Shown: one piece after another, positions 1 to 8,095 of the stretch | How positions within the stretch are numbered: position 1 is the first letter of the stretch | Layout: each line of letters opens with the position of its first letter | Position numbers and translations under genes: made by a program | The notes under the pieces: model-generated | Told to the model about the DNA's origin: nothing | Seen by the model: only the letters and a program-made list of their open reading frames with translations | Database searches by the model: none | Assembly (NCBI GenBank): GCA_934675165.1 | Contig: CAKUPP010000015.1 | Location: forward strand, 1-30,293 | Direction of reading: 5' to 3' | Length of the DNA stretch: 30,293 nucleotides | Origin: an uncultured Eubacteriales bacterium | Lineage (GTDB): Bacteria > Bacillota > Clostridia > Oscillospirales > Acutalibacteraceae

Positions 1-95
1 AATCCTTTTATTACTTTTTTATTGTTTATGTCACCAAATATTTTTTTAAATACCACGTCATTCGTCGCGGGATAAATCTTATTATGCTTCTGCAT
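1..95 (-). CDS. Rpn-like PD-(D/E)XK nuclease/transposase, N-terminal part only (cut by window edge)
   Basis: Reading leftward from an ATG at 93-95 there are 31 open codons to the window edge. The protein begins MQKHNKIYPATNDVVFKKIF, and the phrase TNDVVFKKIFGD is typical of the N-terminus of the Rpn family (recombination-promoting nuclease, PDDEXK_2 type putative transposase). These proteins are about 250-330 residues long, so most of the gene lies outside the window. A GGGG ribosome site (104-107) sits 8 bases upstream of the ATG, and a promoter is visible further upstream at 131-159. The nuclease residues themselves cannot be seen. The family is often multicopy, so this could also be a broken copy. 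Confidence 0.6.
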   Translation of the reverse strand, partial: MQKHNKIYPATNDVVFKKIFGDINNKKVIKG

Positions 96-130
96 TTTTC
101 GTTCCCCTTTGCACTGATATTTCTACTTAT

Positions 131-159
131 ATAATACTACAAGTTTCTTTAAAGAGCAA
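131..159 (-). promoter_or_regulatory. Candidate sigma-A promoter for the Rpn-like gene
   Basis: On the minus strand a TTGCTC -35 (154-159) and a TATTAT -10 (131-136) are separated by exactly 17 bases, about 35 bases upstream of the start codon of the Rpn-like gene. Each hexamer departs from consensus, so support is moderate. Confidence 0.4.
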
Positions 160-277
160 CTACTAATACAAACAAAATATGTCGCACCCTCATTTTTAGA
201 ATTTAGCGTTATATTTTTTAAAGTAAGTAAATATTTAAATCTTTCTCAATCAGCATATTTGTTAGCTTTTCTAATTC

Positions 278-337
278 GTTAATTTTCAAAGTAACCACAA
301 CAGTATAGAAAAACATACATTTACTTTGAAAATTAAC
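278..337. repeat. 17-bp perfect inverted repeat in the intergenic region before ruvC
   Basis: The arm GTTAATTTTCAAAGTAA (278-294) is exactly complementary to TTACTTTGAAAATTAAC (321-337) with a 26-base loop. No T-run follows on either strand, so it does not look like an ordinary terminator. The 423 bases before ruvC otherwise hold only the Rpn-like gene start and two promoters. It may be a small palindromic repeat or a remnant of an element. Confidence 0.6.
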
Positions 338-393
338 TTGATAAATATTTATTTAGATTAATTTCAATTTTTATTTATTTATTCTTCACAACA

Positions 394-402
394 TGATATA
401 AT
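394..402 (+). promoter_or_regulatory. Extended -10 promoter for the ruvC gene train
   Basis: TGATATAAT is a perfect extended -10 element (TG-n-TATAAT) 21 bases before the ruvC ATG; no good -35 is seen 17 bases upstream, as is usual for extended -10 promoters. The same nine bases recur before metG, before the Sua5-type gene and before cassette A. Confidence 0.6.
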
Positions 403-423
403 TAACTAGCTAGGAGTGAACTT

Positions 424-924
424 ATGAAAATTTTAGGTATAGACCCCGGATACGCAACGCTCGGATATGGCGTTATTGAATTTGCGAATATGCGGTTTAC
501 ATCGCTTTGTCATGGTGCGATCATTACTTCTCCCAAAGATAATTTTTCCAAACGGCTTCAAATAATTTTTGATGACCTATACAAGATTATCTCTACTTAC
601 TCTCCGGACGCTTCTGCAGTGGAAAAATTATATTTTCAAAACAACCATAAAACAGCTATAGATGTGGCTCAAGCACGTGGGGTAATTTTACTTGCACTTG
701 AAAAATTCAATATCCCAATATATGAATACACTCCTCTACAAGTTAAAACAGCTGTTACAGGATATGGGAAAGCACTCAAACCGCAAGTAATGACCATGAC
801 TAAACGACTTTTACGTTTAAAAGATATGCCAAAGCCCGATGATACAGCGGATGCACTTGCCATTGCCATTTGTCATGCAAATTCTTCTGGATACCGCTAC
901 ATCAATAAAAAAATTAACCTTTAG
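424..924 (+). CDS. ruvC: Crossover junction endodeoxyribonuclease RuvC
   Basis: RuvC is the dimeric nuclease that resolves Holliday junctions by paired nicks on DNA held by RuvAB. The 166-residue length is normal for the family. The RNase H-like fold is recognised by the start ILGIDPGYATLGYG with catalytic Asp7, by VEKLYF with Glu67, and by the C-terminal PDDTADALAIAICH block supplying Asp140 and Asp143, so the metal-binding acidic set is complete. An AGGAG ribosome site lies 7 bases before the ATG. The gene is first in the plus-strand train and 12 bases upstream of ruvA, the usual ruvCAB order. Confidence 0.97.
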   Translation: MKILGIDPGYATLGYGVIEFANMRFTSLCHGAIITSPKDNFSKRLQIIFDDLYKIISTYSPDASAVEKLYFQNNHKTAIDVAQARGVILLALEKFNIPIYEYTPLQVKTAVTGYGKALKPQVMTMTKRLLRLKDMPKPDDTADALAIAICHANSSGYRYINKKINL

Positions 925-936
925 GAGTTTTCTAAC

Positions 937-1551
937 ATGATTTACAGTTTGACCGGTATACTCACTGATTTGGAAAACAATTTTATTGTAATAAATTGCG
1001 CTGGAGTAGGATATAAATGTCTTACTTCACTTTATACTCTATCTCAAGTACGAGACAAAATACAGTCTCAAATAACTGTATACACTTATCTAAACATAAG
1101 ACAAGATGCCATAGATTTGTTTGGCTTTTTCGATAAAACAGAACTAGATTGTTTTAAGCTGCTTACAACAGTATCTGGCGTAGGGCCCAAAGCAGCAATT
1201 GCAATTTTATCACAATTCCCTGCACAAAAAGTTGCTATGATTGTTTCATCTGGAGATAGCAAAAGTTTAACAATGGCTTCAGGTGTAGGCTCAAAAACAG
1301 CACAAAGAATAGTTTTGGAATTAAAAGACAAACTTGTTTCTCTTCAAAGTGACTCATCTATAAAAATAAAACCGACTACAAATTTATATAATTCAAATGT
1401 TTCAGAAGCTTTAAAAGCTTTATCAGTACTCGGCTATAATCAAAACGATGTTATGCCACATATTTCTACTTTGGATTCAAATCTTTCCACAGAAAAGCTC
1501 ATTTCACTTACACTAAAATCGCTTGGAAAAGAGGCACGCAGCCATGGATGA
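937..1551 (+). CDS. ruvA: Holliday junction branch migration complex subunit RuvA
   Basis: RuvA binds the four-way junction as a tetramer and loads the RuvB motor. The protein begins MIYSLTGILTDLENNFIVIN, the OB-fold N-terminal domain, followed by two helix-hairpin-helix motifs around residues 70-125 (VSGVGPKAAIAILS and ASGVGSKTAQRIVLELKD), then a variable linker and a C-terminal helical domain (SEALKALSVLGYNQNDV) that contacts RuvB. At 204 residues it has the expected length. The ribosome site AGGAG lies at 923-927. Its stop codon overlaps the ruvB start by eight bases, which indicates translational coupling. Confidence 0.97.
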   Translation: MIYSLTGILTDLENNFIVINCAGVGYKCLTSLYTLSQVRDKIQSQITVYTYLNIRQDAIDLFGFFDKTELDCFKLLTTVSGVGPKAAIAILSQFPAQKVAMIVSSGDSKSLTMASGVGSKTAQRIVLELKDKLVSLQSDSSIKIKPTTNLYNSNVSEALKALSVLGYNQNDVMPHISTLDSNLSTEKLISLTLKSLGKEARSHG

Positions 1552-2578
1552 AAGAATTTTAAACCCTGAAGAAATCGGGGATGATATCGATAGTGAAAAT
1601 CCACTTCGACCACAAACTTTGTCTGAATATATTGGTCAAGAAAAAGTAAAAGAAAATTTAAAAATTTTCATAGAAGCAGCAAAAATTCGCAATGAATCAC
1701 TTGATCACGTTTTACTATATGGCCCACCTGGCCTTGGAAAAACTACACTTTCCATGATAATTGCGAAAGAAATGGGAGTAAATATAAGAATTACATCCGG
1801 ACCTGCAATAGAAAAACCGGGAGATTTAGCTGCACTTCTTACCAACTTATCTGCTGGTGACGTATTATTTATAGATGAAATACACCGCTTAAACAGAAGT
1901 GTAGAAGAAATTCTATATCCTGCAATGGAAGATTTCTCAATTGACATTGTAACAGGAAAAGGTCAAATGGCTACATCTTACCATCTTCCATTGCCCAAAT
2001 TTACACTTATCGGAGCAACTACTCGCGCAGGTCAACTCACAGCTCCACTTAGAGACAGGTTTGGTGTGGTAATGCGTTTAGAAATGTACACACCTCAAGA
2101 ACTTTCAAAAATAGTTCAACGAAGCGCCTTGATACTGGGAATAAAAATAACTCAAGACGGAGCACTAGAAATAGCTTCTCGCTCAAGAGGAACACCACGC
2201 ATTGCAAACAGACTTTTAAAACGTGTCCGAGATTTCGCACAAGTTTTGGGAAATAGTGAGATATCGTACGAAATATCAAAAATGGCTCTAGACAAACTCG
2301 GCGTAGACGAACTTGGACTCGATGAAAACGACAGACGTCTTCTGGAAGCAATGATATCATTTTACGGAGGTGGCCCTGTCGGGCTTGAGACACTTGCTGC
2401 TGCGATAGGAGAAGAAGCTGTTACAATAGAGGATGTTTATGAACCTTTTCTTATGCAAATAGGATTCTTAAACAGAACACCAAGGGGGCGCATGGTCACT
2501 CGCGCTGCATATTTACACCTAGGCCATAACCACCCTGAAAATAATCAAAATAATAATCAACTTTCTTTCGAGATATAA
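1544..2578 (+). CDS. ruvB: Holliday junction branch migration ATPase RuvB
   Basis: RuvB is the hexameric AAA+ motor that drives branch migration of RuvA-bound junctions. Visible motifs are Walker A GPPGLGKTT, Walker B LFIDEIHRLNR, the sensor GATTRAG and the arginine-finger region RDRFG, followed by the C-terminal winged-helix domain ending in TPRGRMVTRAAYLHLG. I chose the ATG at 1544, giving MDERILNPEEIGDD and 344 residues, because this matches the family N-terminus and lies behind GAGG in the ruvA 3' end; a TTG 21 bases upstream keeps the same frame but has no ribosome site. Confidence 0.97.
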   Translation: MDERILNPEEIGDDIDSENPLRPQTLSEYIGQEKVKENLKIFIEAAKIRNESLDHVLLYGPPGLGKTTLSMIIAKEMGVNIRITSGPAIEKPGDLAALLTNLSAGDVLFIDEIHRLNRSVEEILYPAMEDFSIDIVTGKGQMATSYHLPLPKFTLIGATTRAGQLTAPLRDRFGVVMRLEMYTPQELSKIVQRSALILGIKITQDGALEIASRSRGTPRIANRLLKRVRDFAQVLGNSEISYEISKMALDKLGVDELGLDENDRRLLEAMISFYGGGPVGLETLAAAIGEEAVTIEDVYEPFLMQIGFLNRTPRGRMVTRAAYLHLGHNHPENNQNNNQLSFEI

Positions 2579-2596
2579 TTTTAAGGGGGAATAATA

Positions 2597-3952
2597 ATGG
2601 GATTTTTTTTTGGTACAGATGGCGTAAGAGGAATAGCAAACAAAGAATTAACATGCGAACTAGCAATTAAAATAGGAAGGGCAGCTGCCAAAATTTTAAC
2701 AAAAGAATCAAATCATGCCGCAAAAATACTCATTGGTAAAGATACCCGAATTTCTTCAGATATGTTAGAATCCGCACTGCTTGCAGGAATATGTTCTGTT
2801 GGTGCAACTGGAATTTCACTAGGAGTCGTACCTACCCCGGCAGTTGCTTACCTTACTAAAAAGTACAAAGCTGATGCGGGAATAATGATTTCGGCATCTC
2901 ATAATTCATTTGAATTTAACGGAATAAAACTATTTGATAAAAATGGATATAAACTCTCGGATGAAACGGAAAATGAAATAGAAAATATAATTTTAAAAAA
3001 TTCCGATTCATCTCTATGTGTAACAAGTGAAAAACTTGGAAAAATCATAAAATGTGATACATCCGCAGAAGATTACTCTTCTTACTTAAAAAGCACAGTA
3101 AATATGCCAAAACGAAATTTAAAAATAGCAATTGATTGTGCAAATGGATCTGCAAGTGCTACAGCTTGTAAAATTTTTAATTATAAACATATGGATATTA
3201 ACATATTGAATGATAACCCTGACGGCATAAATATCAATGATAATTGTGGCTCAACGCACCTTGAAAAACTATCTGAATATGTAATAAAAAATAAATGCGA
3301 CATAGGAATTGCATTTGATGGTGACGCTGATCGTTGCCTTGTAGTAGATGAAAAAGGGAACATCATTGACGGCGATATGATTTTAGCTTTATGTGCATAT
3401 GAATTTAAAAACTCAGGAAAATTGAAAAATAATACTTTGGTTGCAACCATAATGTCAAATATGGGCCTTAAAAAATTTTGCCAAAAAAACAACATTAATT
3501 ACTCAGAAACCAAAGTTGGCGACAGATACGTTTTAGAACGTATGTTAAAAGAAAACTATTGCATTGGTGGAGAACAATCAGGTCATGTGATTTTTCTTGA
3601 ATTTTCAACTACCGGAGACGGAGAACTTACAGCTTTACAAATTTTAAAAATTCTTTCAAAGTCAAGTAAAAAACTTTCTGAAATAACATCAAAAATAAAG
3701 AAATATCCGCAAAAATCTTGTACTGTAACAATAGACTCATCACAAAAGGGAATGCTTCAAAAAAATAAAAAAATTTTAGAGTATATAAAAAACGTTACCA
3801 AAGATCTTGATAAAAGTGGACGAATAGTTTTAAGAGAGTCAGGAACAGAACCCAAAATTCGGATAATGTTTGAACATGAAAATCCTTCGTGTCTTGACGA
3901 ACTTTTAGATGAAGCGAAAAAAATCGTAGAAAATAATTTAAAAGAGGATTGA
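2597..3952 (+). CDS. glmM: Phosphoglucosamine mutase GlmM
   Basis: GlmM interconverts glucosamine-6-phosphate and glucosamine-1-phosphate on the way to UDP-GlcNAc for peptidoglycan. The four alpha-D-phosphohexomutase signatures are present: the phosphoserine loop ISASHN with Ser101 (usually TASHN), the magnesium loop DGDADR at 241-246, the sugar-specificity loop GEQSGH, and the phosphate-binding RESGTEPKIRIM near the C-terminus. The start GFFFGTDGVRG is the GlmM-type start, which argues against a phosphoglucomutase. Length (451) is standard. A strong AAGGGGG ribosome site precedes the ATG. Confidence 0.95.
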   Translation: MGFFFGTDGVRGIANKELTCELAIKIGRAAAKILTKESNHAAKILIGKDTRISSDMLESALLAGICSVGATGISLGVVPTPAVAYLTKKYKADAGIMISASHNSFEFNGIKLFDKNGYKLSDETENEIENIILKNSDSSLCVTSEKLGKIIKCDTSAEDYSSYLKSTVNMPKRNLKIAIDCANGSASATACKIFNYKHMDINILNDNPDGININDNCGSTHLEKLSEYVIKNKCDIGIAFDGDADRCLVVDEKGNIIDGDMILALCAYEFKNSGKLKNNTLVATIMSNMGLKKFCQKNNINYSETKVGDRYVLERMLKENYCIGGEQSGHVIFLEFSTTGDGELTALQILKILSKSSKKLSEITSKIKKYPQKSCTVTIDSSQKGMLQKNKKILEYIKNVTKDLDKSGRIVLRESGTEPKIRIMFEHENPSCLDELLDEAKKIVENNLKED

Positions 3953-3954
3953 AA

Positions 3955-4827
3955 ATGAGATATACCAAATGGAAAGATTATGAACTTTTAGATACATCTT
4001 CAGGGAATCGCTTGGAACGATGGGGAGATGTTGTTTTGATACGTCCAGATCCTCAAATAATATGGAACTCGAAAAAAAAATCAGATAAATGGAATCATCC
4101 AAACGCAGTGTATCATCGCTCCAATACAGGAGGTGGTCACTGGAACAAAAATTCTTTTTCGAAAGACGTTTGGACAATCTCTTATAAAGATCTTAAATTC
4201 AATATTAAAATGATGAACTTTAAACATACAGGAGTATTCCCCGAACAAGCTGTAAATTGGGACCTTTTTCAAAAAATACTCACAAAACAAGATCAGACTT
4301 TGAGTGTATTAAACCTTTTTGCTTACACTGGAGGAGCAACTCTTGCTTGTGCAAAAGCAGGAGCGCGTGTATGCCATGTTGACGCTTCAAAAGGTATGGT
4401 ATTGTGGGCCAAAGAAAATGCTGCTTTGTCAGGGTTACTCTCTTCTCCTATTCGCTGGATTGTTGATGACTGTGAAAAATTCGTAACAAGAGAAATAAAA
4501 CGCAATAATAAATATGACGTAATAATTATGGATCCACCTTCATATGGACGTGGCCCAAAAGGAGAAACATGGAAAATAGAAAATAATCTTTATAATTTTA
4601 TAAAGTTGTGTGAAAAAGTTCTTTCAGATGACCCAAAACTTTTCGTAATAAATTCATATTCTGCCGGCCTTTCTCCCTCAGTTATGGAATATTTACTTTC
4701 AGAGATAATAACAAAAAAATACGGTGGATATGTTTTTTCAGATGAAATAGGGTTACCCGTTACTTCTTCCGGACTTATAATGCCCGCAGGTGCAACTGCT
4801 ATTTGGAGCAAAGAAAAAATATTTTAA
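3955..4827 (+). CDS. Class I SAM-dependent methyltransferase, RlmI/RlmK-like (COG1092 type)
   Basis: This is a Rossmann-fold methyltransferase related to 23S rRNA cytosine-C5 methyltransferases of the RlmI group. Motif I is LNLFAYTGGATLACAKAGA, the SAM-ribose acidic residue follows in HVDASKGM, and motif IV is DPPSYGRGPKGE. It is shorter (about 290 residues) than full RlmI and has no N-terminal PUA domain; the Trp- and Lys-rich first 90 residues replace it. The substrate cannot be named from sequence. The ATG at 3955 lies 7 bases behind AAAGAGG, and the gene starts 2 bases after the glmM stop. Confidence 0.85.
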   Translation: MRYTKWKDYELLDTSSGNRLERWGDVVLIRPDPQIIWNSKKKSDKWNHPNAVYHRSNTGGGHWNKNSFSKDVWTISYKDLKFNIKMMNFKHTGVFPEQAVNWDLFQKILTKQDQTLSVLNLFAYTGGATLACAKAGARVCHVDASKGMVLWAKENAALSGLLSSPIRWIVDDCEKFVTREIKRNNKYDVIIMDPPSYGRGPKGETWKIENNLYNFIKLCEKVLSDDPKLFVINSYSAGLSPSVMEYLLSEIITKKYGGYVFSDEIGLPVTSSGLIMPAGATAIWSKEKIF

Positions 4828-4838
4828 ATCGGAGGTGC

Positions 4839-5699
4839 TTGAATATTAAACCAATAATAGAATTCAAAAGCGTTTTTTATCAGCACGTCTCCCCTGTTCA
4901 AAAAATTGAAACACCAATTCTAAACAACATCAATATGAAAATAAACAAAGGAGAATTTGTAGCTCTAATGGGGTCAAATGGAAGCGGAAAATCTACTCTT
5001 GCAAAACACATTAATGCTTCTCTAATACCGTCCAAAGGAGAAATATTTATTGATTCGTTAAATACGAAAAATGAATCAAACAACTTTGATATTAAAAAAA
5101 GAGTGGGCATGATATTTCAAGATCCCGATATGCAAATAATTCACTCAACAATACCAGAAGAAATTGCTTTTGGAATGGAAAATTTAAATATTCCTCGTAG
5201 TGTAATGGAAGAAACCATTTCACTTATTTTAAAGCAAACAAATCTTGAAAAATTAAAAAAAGTACCCACATATTTTCTTTCCGGCGGACAAAAGCAACGC
5301 CTCGCTTTGGCAAGTGTACTCGCAATGAATCCTGAAATAATCGTACTCGATGAACCTACTTCGATGCTTGATCCTCAAAGCAAAAAAGATATTTTAAGTT
5401 TAATTAAACAATTAAATTTAAAAAAACATTTAACCGTAGTTTTAATCACACATCATGTAGAGGAAGCTTTTTTAGCAGATAAAATTTTTATGATAAATAA
5501 AGGAGAAATTACGAAATCAGACACACCACAAGAAATACTTTTAAATTTTGAATTTATGAAAAAAGCAGGTATTTCTCCCCTACCTTCTACCATAATGATG
5601 AAAATTTTTAAAGATAATGGATATAATGTATCTACAAAAAAATGGGAAACCAAAGAATGTGCGGAAGAAATCATAAAGTCATTGGAGAAAAACAGATGA
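4839..5699 (+). CDS. ecfA1: Energy-coupling factor transporter ATP-binding protein EcfA1
   Basis: This is one of the two ABC ATPases of the energy-coupling factor module, which powers shared uptake of vitamins or metals with exchangeable S components. Walker A GSNGSGKST, Q-loop FQDPDMQI, signature LSGGQKQRLALA, Walker B IIVLDEPTSMLD and the H-loop ITHHVEE are all intact, followed by the extra C-terminal domain typical of EcfA. The start is uncertain: a TTG at 4839 lies only 3 bases behind a strong GGAGG (4831-4835), which is close; no ATG lies before the conserved core. The next gene overlaps its stop codon. Confidence 0.93.
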   Translation: MNIKPIIEFKSVFYQHVSPVQKIETPILNNINMKINKGEFVALMGSNGSGKSTLAKHINASLIPSKGEIFIDSLNTKNESNNFDIKKRVGMIFQDPDMQIIHSTIPEEIAFGMENLNIPRSVMEETISLILKQTNLEKLKKVPTYFLSGGQKQRLALASVLAMNPEIIVLDEPTSMLDPQSKKDILSLIKQLNLKKHLTVVLITHHVEEAFLADKIFMINKGEITKSDTPQEILLNFEFMKKAGISPLPSTIMMKIFKDNGYNVSTKKWETKECAEEIIKSLEKNR

Positions 5700-6523
5700 T
5701 ATTTGTAAAAAATATAAGTTATCAATTTAAAGATTCAAAAAATAAATTAATAGACAATCTAAGCCTTAAAATTAATGATGGCGAAATTTTGGGAATTATA
5801 GGTGAAACTGGATCTGGGAAATCAACACTCTTAAAAATTATCAGTAAACTAGAAAGTCCTTCCTCGGGTGAAGTAATTTTTAAAAATAAGCAAAAAAATA
5901 ATTCAGACTACTATAAAATAGGAATATTGTTTCAAAATCCGGAAAAACAATTTTTTTGCAAAACCATATACGATGACCTTGCTTATACTTTACGAATTCA
6001 AAAAATTTCTGAACAAAAAATCAAATCAAAAATAGATTCGGTGACAAAACTTTTAAACATAAATTCAAACTTATTAAAAAAATCACACTTTACTCTTTCT
6101 GGTGGAGAGAAACGTAAATGTGCTTTGGCGTGTATTTTAATGACTGAACCCGACGTACTTATTTTAGATGAATTTACTTCCGGATTAGATGCTAAAGAAT
6201 CCACACATATAATAAAATTTTTGAAAGCATACCATAAAAATACAAAAAACGTAATAATATTTGTGTCGCACATCATGGAACAGGTTGCTTATTTATCAGA
6301 TAAGATATTAATACTCGAAAAAAATGTCAATTATCTAACAGACACACCAGAAAACATATTCAAAAATATACTTTGCTTAAATAAAACTAATTTAGATATT
6401 CCACAAATACCAAAAATCATAGCATACATAAACAGACATGGCTATAATATAAACACATATACATTGGACCCCTTGGAAGCTTTCAAACGAATAACCGATG
6501 CAATCATAAAAAAGGAGACATAA
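5696..6523 (+). CDS. ecfA2: Energy-coupling factor transporter ATP-binding protein EcfA2
   Basis: This is the second ABC ATPase of the ECF heterodimer. Walker A GETGSGKST, Q-loop FQNPEKQFF, signature LSGGEKRKCALA, Walker B VLILDEFTSGLD and H-loop VSHIMEQ are visible. The Pro that usually follows the catalytic Glu in LDEPTSGLD is Phe here, a modest change that should not abolish hydrolysis. The ATG at 5696 shares ATGA with the ecfA1 stop and lies behind GGAGAAAA, so the two subunits are translationally coupled, as expected for a heterodimer. Confidence 0.93.
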   Translation: MIFVKNISYQFKDSKNKLIDNLSLKINDGEILGIIGETGSGKSTLLKIISKLESPSSGEVIFKNKQKNNSDYYKIGILFQNPEKQFFCKTIYDDLAYTLRIQKISEQKIKSKIDSVTKLLNINSNLLKKSHFTLSGGEKRKCALACILMTEPDVLILDEFTSGLDAKESTHIIKFLKAYHKNTKNVIIFVSHIMEQVAYLSDKILILEKNVNYLTDTPENIFKNILCLNKTNLDIPQIPKIIAYINRHGYNINTYTLDPLEAFKRITDAIIKKET

Positions 6524-6525
6524 AA

Positions 6526-7326
6526 TTGTTAAAGTCTATATATTTCGGAAAATATATTCCTGGGAATTCAATTTTACATAAAGTTGACGCAAGAACAAAA
6601 ATAATTACATCACTCTTAATTTTTATAATGGTATTTTATTTAAAGGAAATTATTCCTCTCTTAATAATTTTTTTCGGAATTATTATTTTTATACTTGCTT
6701 CTTCAATATCTCCGAAAGAATATATAAAAACACTACGCCCTATATTATTAATTTCAATTTTTACTTCTTTAGTAAATTTTATCTTTGAATTACAATTTAA
6801 AAACACAGGGAACTATCACTTTGATATCAATACAATAAAAAACAGCACCGTAATATTTATAAGACTCGTTTCCATGACACTTTCCAGTTCTGCCATGATG
6901 TTTACAACATCCCCAAGCGATATATCATTATCACTTAAAAAATTATTTTTCCCACTTAAATTTTTCGGAATTAATTGTGAAGAATTAGCACTAACTATCA
7001 CAATTTCTTTAAGATTCATTCCAATATTGCTCGAAGAAGCAAATAACATAATTTTAGCCCAAAAAGCCCGCGGAATATTTATAAATACTCGCAACCCAAT
7101 TAAAAAAATCAAAATGTTTTCAGCAATCGTTATACCTCTTTTTCTTTCTTCGTTTAAAAAAGCTGAAAAAATGGCACTTTCAATAGATGCTCGTTGTTAC
7201 GATAGCACAAAACCTCGTTCTGAATTTAAAATTTTAAAATTTAAATTTTTCGATTTATTATTTATATTATACATAACACTAATATTGTTGGGAGCATATT
7301 TATGCAATTACAAAATAGCAGCATAG
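6526..7326 (+). CDS. ecfT: Energy-coupling factor transporter transmembrane protein EcfT
   Basis: EcfT is the membrane scaffold that links the two ATPases to the substrate-binding S component. The N-terminus carries the family start FGKYIPGNSILHKVDARTK, followed by several hydrophobic spans, and the two coupling-helix arginine motifs appear as QKARGIFIN and SIDARCYD (the second is usually ARG or ARS). A TTG start at 6526 lies behind AAAGGAGACATAAAA. No S component is encoded in the window, so the substrate is unknown. Its 3' end overlaps truA by 25 bases. Confidence 0.92.
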   Translation: MLKSIYFGKYIPGNSILHKVDARTKIITSLLIFIMVFYLKEIIPLLIIFFGIIIFILASSISPKEYIKTLRPILLISIFTSLVNFIFELQFKNTGNYHFDINTIKNSTVIFIRLVSMTLSSSAMMFTTSPSDISLSLKKLFFPLKFFGINCEELALTITISLRFIPILLEEANNIILAQKARGIFINTRNPIKKIKMFSAIVIPLFLSSFKKAEKMALSIDARCYDSTKPRSEFKILKFKFFDLLFILYITLILLGAYLCNYKIAA

Positions 7327-8063
7327 AAAGAAACATCAAACTTGATTTATCTTACGATGGAAGCAATTATCATGGATGGCAAATACAAAAAAATGCAATT
7401 ACAGTTCAAGAAATTTTTCAAAATGCACTTGAAAAAATTTTAACTCATAAATGCAATATAAAGGGCTGCAGTAGAACCGACAGTGGAGTACACGCAAATA
7501 TGTACGTTGTGTCTTTTAAAACATTTAATCAAATAAAATGCGAAAATTTAGTACTTGCAATCAATAAATTTCTTCCACAAGATATCGCAGTTACTTTTTG
7601 TACAGATGTTGCACAATCTTTTCATGCGAGATATTCTTGCGTGGGAAAAGAATATATTTATAAAATATGGAACAAAAGAATAAGAGACCCTTTTTTATAC
7701 AAACGTGCATTTCATTATTGGTATCCAATAGATATAAATATTCTTAAAGAAGCTGCATCTTATATGATTGGCAAACACGATTTCACCTCATTTGCAACAC
7801 CTGACAAACGAAAAACAATTAATATGGAAAGAACAATAGAAACTTTAGAAATAACTAAAAATGAAGAAATGTTGGAAATAAAAATAAGAGCAGATGGTTT
7901 TTTATATAATATGGTCAGAATAATAGTGGGAACACTGTTAAGAGTAGCTCAAAAGAAAATATTGCCATCAGATATTTCAAAAATAATAAATGCAAAAAAT
8001 CGCTCTCTTGCAGGTCCAACCGCTCCAGCAGAAGGACTATATTTAAACAAAGTTTTTTATTAG
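7302..8063 (+). CDS. truA: tRNA pseudouridine(38-40) synthase TruA
   Basis: TruA isomerises uridines 38-40 in the tRNA anticodon arm. The catalytic Asp60 lies in GCSRTDSGVHA; other family blocks are LSYDGSNYHGWQ, FHARYSCVGKEYIYKI, GKHDFTSFAT and the C-terminal GFLYNMVRIIVGTLL. At 253 residues the length is normal. The gene overlaps the end of ecfT, and ecfAAT-truA is a common Firmicutes arrangement, although here the usual ribosomal-protein genes around it are absent. Confidence 0.95.
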   Translation: MQLQNSSIERNIKLDLSYDGSNYHGWQIQKNAITVQEIFQNALEKILTHKCNIKGCSRTDSGVHANMYVVSFKTFNQIKCENLVLAINKFLPQDIAVTFCTDVAQSFHARYSCVGKEYIYKIWNKRIRDPFLYKRAFHYWYPIDINILKEAASYMIGKHDFTSFATPDKRKTINMERTIETLEITKNEEMLEIKIRADGFLYNMVRIIVGTLLRVAQKKILPSDISKIINAKNRSLAGPTAPAEGLYLNKVFY

Positions 8064-8095
8064 AAGTTTACCGTCAAGGATGTGAATAAAAATAA

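Noticed and set aside
187..198. Third copy of the 68-bp repeat (CCCTCATTTTTA matches TAAAAATGAGGG)
   Set aside because: Only 12 bases match, in AT-rich DNA, with no similarity on either side.
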